A stretch of DNA of 64,000 bases, from contig NZ_JANYMP010000006.1 in the NCBI RefSeq assembly GCF_025061645.1, forward strand, positions 204,434 to 268,433, given 5' to 3'. The position numbers and the translations under genes are program-made. The DNA comes from Umezawaea endophytica. Lineage in GTDB: Bacteria; Actinomycetota; Actinomycetes; Mycobacteriales; Pseudonocardiaceae. A model generated the notes under the pieces. That model worked only from the letters and a program-made list of their open reading frames with translations. It did not search any database and was not told where the DNA came from. Shown here piece by piece: positions 16,946 to 27,730 of the stretch. Positions within the stretch are counted from its first letter, which is position 1, and the number at the start of each line of letters is the position of its first letter.

Positions 16946-17803
16946 ATGGCGGTTACCCCCACTCCACGCAAGAGGCGACTCGGCCAGCACCTCAAGGCGG
17001 TCAGGGAGCGCTCCTCGACGCTCGCCGAGACCGTGGCCGACCTGCTGCGCGTCGACGCGGCGACGGTCAGCCGGTACGAGACCGGCTACCTGCGCCCCTC
17101 CTGGCCCGCCGTGCAGGCGATGCTCCAGACCTACGGCGGCACCGAGGAGGACCGCACCCGAGCGCTGGAACTGTGGGACGACGCGGGCCAGCGAGCGGTT
17201 CGGCTGGCCGTGCCGGTGGGGTCGTCGAAGGAGTTCCGCGCGTTCCTCCGCGCCGAATCGGAGGCCGACAACATGCGGGTGCTCGCGCCACTGGTGGTGC
17301 ACGGCCTCTTGCAGACCCCGGCTTACACGAGGGCCATCCACGACAGCGGTCACCGGTTCCGCGACCCGGACGCCGAGGTCGAACGCTATGTGGCCGCCCG
17401 GTTGAGTCGGCAGAAGCGCTTGGAAGGCCCGGACGCGCTCCAGTTCCACGCCCTGCTGGACGAGGCGGTGATCCGCCGGGTGATCGGTGGACCGGGAGTG
17501 ATGGCGGAGCAACTGCGGCACCTGCTCGCGTTGGGCGAGCGCGCCAACATCACGCTCCAGGTGATCCCGTTCGGCGCGGGCGCCTACGGCACCATGTCCG
17601 GGGGTTGCGCGATCATCGGCTACCGGGAAAAGGAATACACGCCCGCTGTCTACGTGGAGCACTCCATCGGCGGCGCGTGGGTGGAAGATGAAGCTGATGT
17701 GCAGCGGTTCCTGTCGATGTACGACGACACCGTCGAGGCAGCGCTGGAACCGGACAGGTCAGCCGAACTGATCCGCTCACAGCTAGGAGTGCTCAAGGAG
17801 TGA
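16946..17803 (+). CDS. XRE-family regulator with DUF5753 domain
   Basis: This 285-residue protein has an N-terminal helix-turn-helix (residues about 10-65, with VADLLRVDAATVSRYETGYLRPSW) and a C-terminal DUF5753 domain (about 95-280). DUF5753 contains the family's LLQTPAYTRAI and ITLQVIPFG segments. It is followed, with a GTGA overlap, by a DUF397 gene. These two-gene units are very common in actinomycetes and some control development or antibiotic production as an anti-activator/activator pair. Its neighbour on the other strand is a zinc-finger pair with which it may share regulation. Confidence 0.92.
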   Translation: MAVTPTPRKRRLGQHLKAVRERSSTLAETVADLLRVDAATVSRYETGYLRPSWPAVQAMLQTYGGTEEDRTRALELWDDAGQRAVRLAVPVGSSKEFRAFLRAESEADNMRVLAPLVVHGLLQTPAYTRAIHDSGHRFRDPDAEVERYVAARLSRQKRLEGPDALQFHALLDEAVIRRVIGGPGVMAEQLRHLLALGERANITLQVIPFGAGAYGTMSGGCAIIGYREKEYTPAVYVEHSIGGAWVEDEADVQRFLSMYDDTVEAALEPDRSAELIRSQLGVLKE

Positions 17804-17982
17804 CGACCAACGACACCAGGTGGCGCAAGAGCAGCTACAGCGGCGCGAACGCGAACGATTGCGTCGAACTCGACCGCCACCCTGGTCACACCGGAATCCG
17901 CGACAGCAAGTCCCCGACCGGCGAGCACCTCACCGTTTCCACCGAGGCGTTCACCACGTTCCTCACCAGCGTCAAGAGGTGA
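17800..17982 (+). CDS. DUF397 protein
   Basis: This 60-residue protein has the DUF397 pattern: WRKSSYSGANANDCVEL, then IRDSKSP and a C-terminal AFTTFLTSVK. DUF397 proteins act with the XRE-DUF5753 protein encoded just upstream. Its GTG lies inside the upstream stop (GTGA), so the pair is co-translated. Confidence 0.92.
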   Translation: MTTNDTRWRKSSYSGANANDCVELDRHPGHTGIRDSKSPTGEHLTVSTEAFTTFLTSVKR

Positions 17983-17989
17983 GCACTGC

Positions 17990-18017
17990 CCGGCCGCGAC
18001 TCCGTTGTCGCGGCCGG
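17990..18017. terminator. bidirectional terminator hairpin
   Basis: CCGGCCGCGAC at 17990-18000 pairs perfectly with 18007-18017 around a 6-base loop, between the DUF397 stop and the gltD stop on the opposite strand. Confidence 0.75.
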
Positions 18018-18026
18018 ACAGCGGGT

Positions 18027-19524
<1,498 letters not shown>

Positions 19525-19532
<8 letters not shown>

Positions 19533-22500
19533 GGGAGGCCTCCATGATCGCCGTGTCCACGTCCCGGCCTTCGGCGCGTGCGAGCCTCATCGCTTCGAGC
19601 ACGCGCGCGTAGTCGCGGGGCATGACCTTGGTGAACGACGCGGAACGCCGGGGCCAGTCGCCCAACAGGGACGCGGCCACGGCCGAACCGGTGAGCTTGT
19701 GGTGCCGGGTGACGATCTCCTTGAGCCAGCGGAGGTCGTCGGGTGACGGGCGCTGGAGTTCGACCATCGCCTTGTTCACGTTGGCGGGGTCGAGGTCCAG
19801 CAGGTAGGCGATGCCGCCGGACATGCCCGCGGCGAGGTTGCGGCCGGTCGGGCCGAGCACCACGGCGCGGCCACCGGTCATGTACTCGAACGCGTGGTCG
19901 CCGACGCCCTCGGAGACGGCCACCGCGCCGGAGTTGCGGACGCAGAAGCGCTCGCCGACCCGGCCGCGGAGGAAGATCTCGCCGCTGGTCGCGCCGTAGC
20001 CGATCACGTTGCCCGCGATCACCTGGCGTTCGGCGGCGAACGCCGAGTCCTCGTGTGGGCGGACGACGACGCGGCCACCGGACAGGCCCTTGCCGACGTA
20101 GTCGTTGGCGTCGCCCACCATTTCCAGGGTCACGCCCGAGGGGAGGAACGCGCCGAGCGACTGACCGGCGGACCCGGTGAGGGTCACGTGGATCGTGTCG
20201 TCCGGCAGGCCGTCGCCGCCGAAGCGGCGGGTGACCTCCGCGCCGAGCAGCGTGCCGACGGTGCGGTTGACGTTGCGCACCGGCAGTTCCAGCCGCACCG
20301 GGATCGCGTCCTCCAACGCGCCCTCGGCGAGCTGGAGCAGCGTGCGGTCCAGCGCGTGCTCCAGGCCGTGGTCCTGATCGCGGACCTTGCGCTTCGCCGA
20401 CGGGTACAGGGTTTCCGGCACCGCGAACACCGGCGACAGGTCGAGTCCGCCCGCCTTCCAGTGGTTCATGGCGGGCGCGGTGTTCAGCAGCTCGGCGTGG
20501 CCGACGGCCTCGTCGATCGTGCGGAAACCCAGTGCCGCCAGGTGTTCCCGGACCTCCTGCGCGACGAACTCGAAGAAGTTCACCACGTGGTCGGCCTGGC
20601 CGGTGTACCGCTCGCGCAGCACCGGGTTCTGCGTCGCCACGCCCACCGGGCAGGTGTCCAGGTGGCAGACGCGCATCATCACGCAGCCCGCGACGATCAG
20701 CGGGGCCGTCGCGAAGCCGAACTCCTCCGCGCCCAGCAGCGCGGCGACGACGACGTCCCGGCCGGTGCGCAGCGCGCCGTCGACCTGGACCGTGATGCGG
20801 TCGCGCAAACCGTTGAGCAGCAACGTCTGCTGCGTCTCGGCGAGCCCGATCTCCCACGGGGTGCCCGCGTGCTTGAGGGAGTTCAGCGGGGACGCGCCGG
20901 TGCCGCCGTCGTGGCCGGAGATCAGCACGACGTCCGCGTGCGCCTTCGCCACGCCCGTCGCGACCGTGCCGACGCCGATCTCGCTGACCAGCTTCACGTG
21001 GACGCGGGCCCGCTCGTTGGCGTTCTTCAGGTCGTGGATGAGCTGCGCGAGGTCCTCGATGGAGTAGATGTCGTGGTGCGGCGGCGGCGAGATCAGGCCG
21101 ACGCCCGGCGTGGAGTGCCGGGTGCGCGCGATCCACGGGTACACCTTGTAACCGGGGAGCTGCCCGCCCTCGCCGGGCTTCGCGCCCTGCGCCATCTTGA
21201 TCTGGATGTCCGTGCCGTTGACCAGGTACTCGCTGGTCACGCCGAACCGGCCGGACGCGACCTGCTTGACCGCCGAGCGCCGCTCGGGGTCGTACAGGCG
21301 CTCGCGGTCCTCGCCGCCCTCACCGCTGTTGGACCGGCCGCCGAGCCGGTTCATCGCGATGGCCAGCGTCTCGTGCGCCTCGGCGGAGATCGAGCCGTAG
21401 GACATGGCGCCGGTGTTGAAGCGCTTGACGATGGCGCTGACCGGCTCGACCTCGTCGATCGGCACCGGCTGGCGGCCCTCGGTCAGCAGCTCGAACAGGC
21501 CGCGCAGCGTGCCGCCCTCGCGGGCCAGGCGCTCGACCTCCTCGGTGTACTGGCGGTACACCTCGGTCTTGCGGGTCTTCGTGGCGTGCTGGAGCAGGAA
21601 CACCGTCTCCGGCGTGAACAGGTGCAGCTCGCCTTCGCGGCGGTAGGAGTACTCGCCGCCGACCTCCAGCCGCCGGTGCGAGCGGTCCGTCGGGTTGTCC
21701 GGGAACGCCCGGCGGTGCCGGATCGCGACCTCTTCGGCGAGCACGTCGAGGCCGACGCCGCCGAGCTTGGACACGGTGCCGGTGAAGTACTCGTTGAGCA
21801 CGTCGTGCGACAGGCCCATGGCCTCGAACACCTGCGCGGCCGTGTACGCGCCGACCGTCGAGATGCCCATCTTGGACATGATCTTCAGGACGCCCTTGAC
21901 CAGCGCGGACACGTACTGCCGCACGGCCTTGCGCGGCTCGATGCCGGTGATCGCGCCCTGGTTGACCAGGTCCTCGATCGTCTCGAACGCCAGGTACGGG
22001 TTGATGGCCGCCGCGCCGTAGCTCAGCAGCGCCGCGATGTGGTGCACCTCGCGGGCGTCGCCGGTCTCGACGACGAGCGCGACCCGCAGGCGCTCCTTGG
22101 TGCGCACCAGGTGGTGGTGCACCGCGGAGACCAGCAGCAGCGACGGGATCGGCGCCATCCGGTGGTCGGAGTCGCGGTCGGACAGGACCAGCGTTCGAGC
22201 GCCGTTCGCGATGGCCTCCGACGCCTCGCGACGCATCCGCTCGATCGCCGCCGCCAGCGCTTCGCCGCCGCCGTCGACCTCGTAGAGCCCCGACAGGACC
22301 GTGCAGGCGAAGCCCGGCAGGTCACCGTCGTCGTTGATGTGGATGAGCTTCGCCAGCTCGTCGTTGTCGATCACCGGGTAGTCGAGCTGGATGTGCCGGC
22401 AGGACACCGGTGACGGGTCCAGCAGGTTCTGCTCCGGGCCCATCACGCGCGACACCGACGTGACGATCTCCTCGCGGATCGCGTCCAGCGGCGGGTTCGT

Positions 22501-24063
22501 GACCTGCGCGAAGTTCTGCACGAAGTAGTCGTAGAGCAGCCGGGAGCGCTTCGACAGCGCCGCGACCGGGGTGTCCGTGCCCATCGAGCCCAGCGGCTCC
22601 ATGCCGCCGACCGTCATGGGCGCGAGCAGGATCCGCAGCTCCTCCTCGGTGTAGCCGAAGGTGAGCTGGCGGCGCACGACCGACTCGTGGCTCTGCACCA
22701 CGTGCTCGCGGTCGGCGAGGTCGTCGAGCTGGAGCAGGCCCGCGTGCAGCCACTCGTCGTACGGGTGGTCGTCGGCCAGGCCCGCCTTGATCTCGGCGTC
22801 GTCGACGATCCGGCCCGCCTCGGTGTCCACCAGGAACATCCGGCCCGGCTGGAGGCGGCCCTTGGCCACGACCTGGCTCGGCGGCACGTCCAGCACACCG
22901 GTCTCGCTGGCCAGCACCACGCGGCCGTCGGCCGTCTGCCACCAGCGCGCGGGGCGCAGGCCGTTGCGGTCCAGGACCGCGCCGACCAGCGTGCCGTCGG
23001 TGAACGTGACGCACGCGGGGCCGTCCCACGGCTCCATCAGGCTGGCGTGGAACTGGTAGAACGCCCGCTGCGCGGGGTTCATCGAGGCGTGGTTCTCCCA
23101 GGCCTCGGGGATCATCATCATGACCGCGTGCGGCAGCGACCGCCCGCCCAGGTGCAGCAGTTCCAGGACCTCGTCCATCGACGCCGAGTCGGAACCCTCG
23201 GGGTCGCAGATCGGGAACAGCCTGGTCAGGTCGCCGGGGATCAGGTCGGACCGCAGCAGCGCCTCACGGGCGCGCATCCGGTTCCGGTTGCCGCGCACGG
23301 TGTTGATCTCGCCGTTGTGGGCCACGTACCGGAACGGGTGCGCGAGCGGCCACGACGGGAACGTGTTGGTCGAGAAGCGGCTGTGGACGAGGGCGATGGC
23401 CGACGCCAGCCGCTCGTCGTGCAGGTCCGGGAAGAACGCCGGGAGCTGCCCGGTCGTCAGCATCCCCTTGTAGACGAGCGTGCGGGCCGAGAGGGAGGGG
23501 AAGTACGTGCCCACGTTCGCCACGGCGGTCTCCCGCTCGACGCGCTTGCGCAGGCAGTACGTGAGGCGGTCCAGCTCCACGCCCCGCTGGCCGTCCTCCG
23601 CCGCCACGAACAGCATCGCGAAGTGCGGCACCACCGAGAGTGCGGTCGGACCGACGCCCGCGGCCACCGGGTCAACCGGCACGTCCCGCCAGCCCAGCAC
23701 GGCCAAGCCCTCTTCGGCGGCCACCCGCTCGGCCAGCGCGACCGCCTTCGCCCGGTCGTCCGGGTCGAGCGGCAGGAACGCGATGCCCGCGGCGTAGCCG
23801 TCACCCTCGGGCAGCTCGAAGTCGACCACGGCCCGCAGGAACGCGTCCGGCAACTGGAGCAGGATGCCCGCACCGTCACCACTGGTCGGCTCAGCGCCCG
23901 CGGCGCCCCGGTGCTCCAGGTTCGCCAACGCGGTCAACGCGTCGTTCACGATCCCGTGCGAACGCCGACCAGCGATGTCGGCCACCATCGCCACACCGCA
24001 AGCGTCACGCTCCGCAGTGGGGTCGTAGAGCCCCTGGGGGGCCGGGATGGCGGAGAAGATCAC
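19525..24063 (-). CDS. gltB: glutamate synthase large subunit
   Basis: This 1,512-residue enzyme releases ammonia from glutamine and adds it to 2-oxoglutarate. An N-terminal class II glutaminase domain begins at the conserved DACGVAMV, where the Cys is the catalytic residue once a short leader of about 20 residues is removed. A central region, the FMN domain with [14 protein letters not shown], a 3Fe-4S motif ([15 protein letters not shown]) and the C-terminal beta-helix domain follow. GTG 24063 is chosen for its strong aaggaggt seven bases upstream. Upstream in-frame residues look non-coding. Confidence 0.97.
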
Positions 24064-24169
24064 AGCGCAGACCTCCTTCGTCGTCCTGTGAAGAACGATG
24101 TCCTCGTGCTCAGACCTGTCGAACGGTCTCTGGGCACGGGACGACGGTGGCCCGCGTGTTGACGCGACC

Positions 24170-24185
24170 TTAACAGCCGCGAAAC
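24170..24185. promoter_or_regulatory. candidate GlnR half-site upstream of gltB
   Basis: TTAAC, six bases, then GAAAC matches the a-site/b-site spacing of actinobacterial GlnR boxes (gTnAC-n6-GaAAC). It lies about 107-122 bases before the gltB start, where nitrogen control would be expected. Only one of the usual two half-sites is clear. Confidence 0.4.
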
Positions 24186-24464
24186 GTGGAATCACCCTCC
24201 AATGGGTGGTCATGCTCATGATCGCGTAACGATTCGGGGTTCCGGAACGACAGTGCGCCTACACCTCGAAATCGGTTACAACCGCGAAGCATATCCGAGG
24301 GGTGGGGGTGTCGCGCGTTGGTGAGAGGTTGGCTACACGAGGGGACGCAGGGGTTCTTGGGACAAGCGTACTGGTCAGGGTGGGTTTGGTCTGGTTAGTG
24401 GGCGGTAACAAGACCACCTGGTCCGGTGGTAGCACAGAGTTACTTGTTCCTGGAGTTCTGACTA

Positions 24465-24561
24465 GGGCGGCTGGGTGTTGCCTTGACCGAGTGTCTGGGC
24501 GGCTGGGAGTTGCCTTTGACCGGGTGGCCGGGGTGGCTGGGTCTTGCTGTGACTGACTGGA
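24465..24561. repeat. three imperfect 32-33-bp tandem repeats
   Basis: Units at 24465-24496, 24497-24529 and 24530-24561 share the pattern GGGCGGCTGGG, then TTGCC, TTGACCG and related ends. The third copy is the most diverged. Confidence 0.7.
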
Positions 24562-24642
24562 CCCACAGCGGCGCGGGACGGGAGCACGCAACCCGGGCCC
24601 CCCACAGACCTCCCCCGCCGCCCCGATCCGAAGCGCCCTCCT

Positions 24643-24697
24643 CTTTGATCTTGGTTTGTCAAGGCATCTTTCCCGCCTTGACAAACCAAGATCAAAG
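24643..24697. repeat. perfect 23-bp hairpin, AT-rich for this genome
   Basis: Bases 24643-24665 and 24675-24697 are exact reverse complements around the 9-base loop atctttccc. The arm begins CTTTGATCTTGG and ends TCAAGGC. Base composition is far lower in GC than the surroundings. It is much longer than the terminators elsewhere in the window and is not next to a gene end. Confidence 0.9.
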
Positions 24698-24717
24698 ATT
24701 GAGATAATCGCGCGAGC

Positions 24718-24739
24718 GGGGTGGTGGGGGGACCACCCC
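24718..24739. repeat. short hairpin
   Basis: GGGGTGGT at 24718-24725 pairs with ACCACCCC at 24732-24739 around a G-rich 6-base loop. Confidence 0.5.
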
Positions 24740-24804
24740 CAACGTAGGCGTGGGTCCGGGGAGTCCCAGCGCAATCGGCTCGGCGGGCGCGAGTACCAGC
24801 GTGG

Positions 24805-24920
24805 GTGGCCGATTTGACTTGGGGGCCCCTCTTTTTGGCGCTAGTCGGGCCAAAACGGCAGGTGGAGAGCTTGCCGCCCGACTGAGTTTAGCGCCAAAAA
24901 CCCCAAGTAAAATCGGCCAC
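24805..24920. repeat. 116-base imperfect palindromic element
   Basis: Three nested arms pair in register. GTGGCCGATTTGACTTGGGG (24805-24824) pairs with 24901-24920 with one mismatch. TTTTTGGCGCTA (24832-24843) pairs with 24889-24900. GTCGGGC (24844-24850) pairs with 24876-24882. A CGGCA/TGCCG stem sits at the centre. It looks like a small non-autonomous mobile element or a structured RNA, but no flanking target duplication was recognised. Confidence 0.75.
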
Positions 24921-24938
24921 GCTTCTAGGGCCCTGTCC

Positions 24939-25028
24939 GCCGGTTCCGCAGTGGGCCATCCGTCGGCAGCCGGATCTGCGGTGGGTCACCCGTCGACTGC
25001 CGGTCCCGTAGTGGGTCGCCCCTTCCCC
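24939..25028. repeat. degenerate 30-bp tandem repeat, about 2.7 copies
   Basis: Units start at 24939, 24969 and 24999. Each begins GCCGG and contains GTGGG at the same place, and the last unit decays after about 20 bases. Confidence 0.7.
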
Positions 25029-25043
25029 TTCCCTTCCTTCCCT

Positions 25044-25084
25044 CACACGACAGGGCCGCCCTCCTCGGGCGACCCTGTCGTGTG
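25044..25084 (-). terminator. strong terminator hairpin downstream of dctA
   Basis: An 18-bp stem with one mismatch (25044-25061 with 25067-25084) and a 5-base loop lies about 70 bases beyond the dctA stop on the minus strand. Confidence 0.75.
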
Positions 25085-25087
25085 AAA

Positions 25088-25141
25088 GCGAGTCCCGCCG
25101 CCGCGCGGCGTGGGTGGGGTGTGCGCGACAGCGGGACTCGC
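25088..25141 (-). terminator. second hairpin after dctA
   Basis: GCGAGTCCCGC at 25088-25098 pairs perfectly with 25131-25141 around a 32-base loop, directly between the dctA stop and the first hairpin. Confidence 0.55.
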
Positions 25142-25152
25142 GGCCGGGTGGT

Positions 25153-26532
25153 CTAGTGAGCGGTTGCTGGGACGGCCTTGCGGGTTTCGTCGTTGTCCTC
25201 GTCGCCGCTCTGCTGGTCGATGAGGTGGTCGACGTCCACGATGGACGGGTTGTCCAGCACCTCTCGCAGGCGGTCTCGGTCTAGTTGTCCCTGCCAGCGG
25301 GCGACCACGAGGGTGCCGACGCCGTTGCCGATGACGTTCGTGATGGCGCGGGCCTCGGACATGAAGCGGTCGATGCCGACGATGAGGGCGATGCCGACCG
25401 CGGGGATGGCGCTGTTCGCTTCGAAGGCCTGTAGGGAGGCCGCGAGGGTGACCAGGCCTGCGCCTGTGACGCCTGCCGCGCCCTTGCTGGCGAGCAGCAT
25501 GAAGAGCAGCAGGCCGATCTGGGTGCCGAGGCTGACGTCCGTGCCGGTGGCCTGGGCGATGAACAGGGCGCCCATCGTCAGGTAGATGCACGTGCCGTCG
25601 AGGTTGAACGAGTAGCCGGTGGGGATGGTGAGGCCGACCACGGACTTCTCCGCGCCCGCCGCCTCCAACTTGACGAGCATGCGCGGCAAGACGGTTTCGC
25701 TGGAGGACGTTCCGAGCACGATCAGCAGCTCGTCCTTGATGTAGCGCAGGAACTTGAGGATGTTGAACCCGGCGTACCAGGCGACGCCGCCGAGCACGAC
25801 GAAGACGAACAGCACGCAGGTGACGTAGAACGACCCCATGAGCCAGGCGAGCTTGCCGAGGATGCTGCCGCCGAACTTGCCGATCGTGTAGGCGATGCCG
25901 CCGAACGCGCCGATCGGGGCCGCGTACATGACGATCTTGATGACGCCGAACATGACCTTGGCGAACGTGTCGAGCGCGGACACGACCTTCTCGCCGCGCT
26001 TGCCCATGCCTGCCACGGCGACCGCGACCAGGACGGCGATGACGAGGACCTGGATCAGTTGGCCGTCGGTGAAGGCGCTGACGAAGGACTTCGGCACGAG
26101 GCTGAGGACGAAGCCGGTGATGCCGGTGTCGGCGCTGGCCGCGTCCGCGAGGGTCTTCTCCGCGGCGCTGTCCTTGATCGGGATGGTGGCGCCGTGGTGG
26201 CCGGGCTGGACGATGTTCACCACGAGGAGGCCGATGGCGAGCGCGACCGTGGTCATGGCGGTGAAGTAGAGGATCGTGCGGAGTGCCAACCCGCCTGCCT
26301 TGGCGAGGTTCCCGAGCCCGGCGATACCGACGACGATCGTGCAGAAGATGGTCGGTGCGATGACGACCTTGACGAGCGCCACGAACAGGTCGGCCAGCCA
26401 CTTCAGCTCACTGGCCTGCGCGGGGAAGGCGTAACCGACGATCACACCGAGGACGATCGAGACCAGCACCCAGAAGTAGAGGTGCCGGTAGAGCGGCTTG
26501 CGTACTGCCGCTCCGGGTGGGCTGGCTGCCAC
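25153..26532 (-). CDS. dctA: C4-dicarboxylate/cation symporter (DctA type)
   Basis: This 459-residue membrane protein belongs to the DAACS family, which imports succinate, fumarate, malate or glutamate with protons or sodium. Diagnostic segments are the serine-rich LGTSSSETVLPRM, TIPTGYSFNLDGTCIYLT and the C-terminal FMSEARAITNVIGNGVGTLVVARW. GTG 26532 has ggaggag just upstream; an open frame continues further upstream but would add unrelated residues. It is divergent from a TAXI-family binding lipoprotein, and the two may respond to the same organic acids. Confidence 0.92.
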   Translation of the reverse strand: MAASPPGAAVRKPLYRHLYFWVLVSIVLGVIVGYAFPAQASELKWLADLFVALVKVVIAPTIFCTIVVGIAGLGNLAKAGGLALRTILYFTAMTTVALAIGLLVVNIVQPGHHGATIPIKDSAAEKTLADAASADTGITGFVLSLVPKSFVSAFTDGQLIQVLVIAVLVAVAVAGMGKRGEKVVSALDTFAKVMFGVIKIVMYAAPIGAFGGIAYTIGKFGGSILGKLAWLMGSFYVTCVLFVFVVLGGVAWYAGFNILKFLRYIKDELLIVLGTSSSETVLPRMLVKLEAAGAEKSVVGLTIPTGYSFNLDGTCIYLTMGALFIAQATGTDVSLGTQIGLLLFMLLASKGAAGVTGAGLVTLAASLQAFEANSAIPAVGIALIVGIDRFMSEARAITNVIGNGVGTLVVARWQGQLDRDRLREVLDNPSIVDVDHLIDQQSGDEDNDETRKAVPATAH

Positions 26533-26689
26533 GTCTCCTCCATGGGGGGCGGACGGCGGGATGAGTTGGTTCGTGATCCTGGGCACAGGCGCCCCGCGCA
26601 ACAAGGATTCGCGCGGAAACTTGGGATTCATCTGACGTAACAACTCCGGCACGCGCCGTTCACCTGGACCGCGGCGTACGCTCCCTCCC

Positions 26690-27616
26690 GTGTCGCCCAG
26701 CCGTCGCACCGTGCTGCTGGCCGCCCTCGCGGCCGGTCTGCCGGTCGCCGCCTGCACGTCGACCGACGCCCCGGAACTGGCCGAGCTGGTGCTCGCGACC
26801 GGGCCGGCGGGCGCGGTGTTCCGCGAGATAGGGGGTGCGCTGGCCGCCGCGTTGGCCGACCAGCTCCCGAACACGCGGGTGGTCGCCAAGGACACCAGCG
26901 CGTCGGTGGAGAACCTCCGGCTGCTGAAGGCGGGCGAGGCCCAGCTCGGTCTGTCCTCTTTGGACTCGGTCGCGAACCTGGACGACCTGGACGGCATCAA
27001 GGCCATCGGCAGGCTGTACGACAGCTTCCTGCACCTGGTCGTCCCGGAGGCGTCGCCGATCCGGACGTTCGCCGACCTCGCGGGCCGCCGCGTCTCCCTC
27101 GGGCCGGTCGAGTCCGGCACCGAGTTCACCGCCGTGAGGCTCCTCCGGCTGCTGGGCGTGCAGGCGGTCGACGTGCGCATGGCCCACGCCGATTCCGCCA
27201 AGGAGCTGGAGAAGGGCACGATCGACGCGTTCATGGCGCTCACCGGCATCCCCACGCCCGCGATAAGCGGTCTGGTGGCCGCGCGGTTCCCGATCCGGCT
27301 GGTGCCGCTGGCCCAGGAGGCGCAGGCGCTGACGACCGAGTTCCGCGGCCCCTACGTCCCCGCCACGATCCCGGCCACGACGTACGGCGACGTGCCCGCG
27401 AACGACACCGTGTCCGTCCCGAACCTGTTGCTGGCCATCGATTCCCTGTCCGACGACGTGGTGGAGGTGGTGACCCGCACGGTGTTCACCGAGTCCGCGC
27501 GCATCGCCGCCGAACACCCCGAGGCGGGCCGGATCAACGTCCGCACCGGCATCGCCACCGGCCAGGTGCCGCTGCACCCCGGTGCCGCCCGCTGGTTCCG
27601 CTCGGTCAAGCGCTGA
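26690..27616 (+). CDS. TAXI-family solute-binding lipoprotein (orphan)
   Basis: This 308-residue protein has an N-terminal signal with SRRTVLLAALAAG and lipobox VAAC, so it should be anchored outside the membrane through Cys19. The rest is a TAXI-type TRAP receptor fold: LVLATGPAGAVFREIGGALA, KDTSASVENLRLLKAGEAQL and VSLGPVESGTEF. TAXI receptors bind dicarboxylates or glutamate. No TRAP permease gene is nearby, so it may act as a sensor or share DctA, which is divergent from it. The two-component pair at 29250-31273 is a possible partner. Start is GTG 26690. Confidence 0.85.
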   Translation: MSPSRRTVLLAALAAGLPVAACTSTDAPELAELVLATGPAGAVFREIGGALAAALADQLPNTRVVAKDTSASVENLRLLKAGEAQLGLSSLDSVANLDDLDGIKAIGRLYDSFLHLVVPEASPIRTFADLAGRRVSLGPVESGTEFTAVRLLRLLGVQAVDVRMAHADSAKELEKGTIDAFMALTGIPTPAISGLVAARFPIRLVPLAQEAQALTTEFRGPYVPATIPATTYGDVPANDTVSVPNLLLAIDSLSDDVVEVVTRTVFTESARIAAEHPEAGRINVRTGIATGQVPLHPGAARWFRSVKR

Positions 27617-27634
27617 CGGAGCCCGCTCCACGCT

Positions 27635-27661
27635 GATCCCCCGGTCCCGTCCACGGGGATC
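27635..27661 (+). terminator. hairpin after the TAXI gene
   Basis: GATCCCC at 27635-27641 pairs with GGGGATC at 27655-27661, 19 bases after the TAXI stop. Confidence 0.45.
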
Positions 27662-27730
27662 GCCGGTCGCCGTGAACCCGTTCGGCGAGTTCTGCCGATA
27701 GCTGGTGAGACCTCAGTCCGAAAGGCGGCC

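Larger units (their letters stand above)
24220..25043. other. gene-free, repeat-rich stretch between gltB and dctA
   Basis: About 820 bases, lower in GC than the flanks, contain no convincing gene. The stretch holds two sets of 30-33-base degenerate tandem repeats, a perfect 23-bp hairpin, a short hairpin at 24718-24739 and a 116-base imperfect palindrome. Each is listed separately. Open frames across it have repeat-derived low-complexity translations. Confidence 0.7.

Noticed and set aside
24750-25085. 111-codon frame with AGSAVGHPS-like repeats
   Set aside because: The peptide repeat is a by-product of the 30-bp DNA repeat, and the frame runs through the palindrome and into the terminator.
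25153-27255. N-terminal extension of DctA to 27255
   Set aside because: The added residues are the reverse shadow of the TAXI gene, and GTG 26532 has a strong ribosome site.
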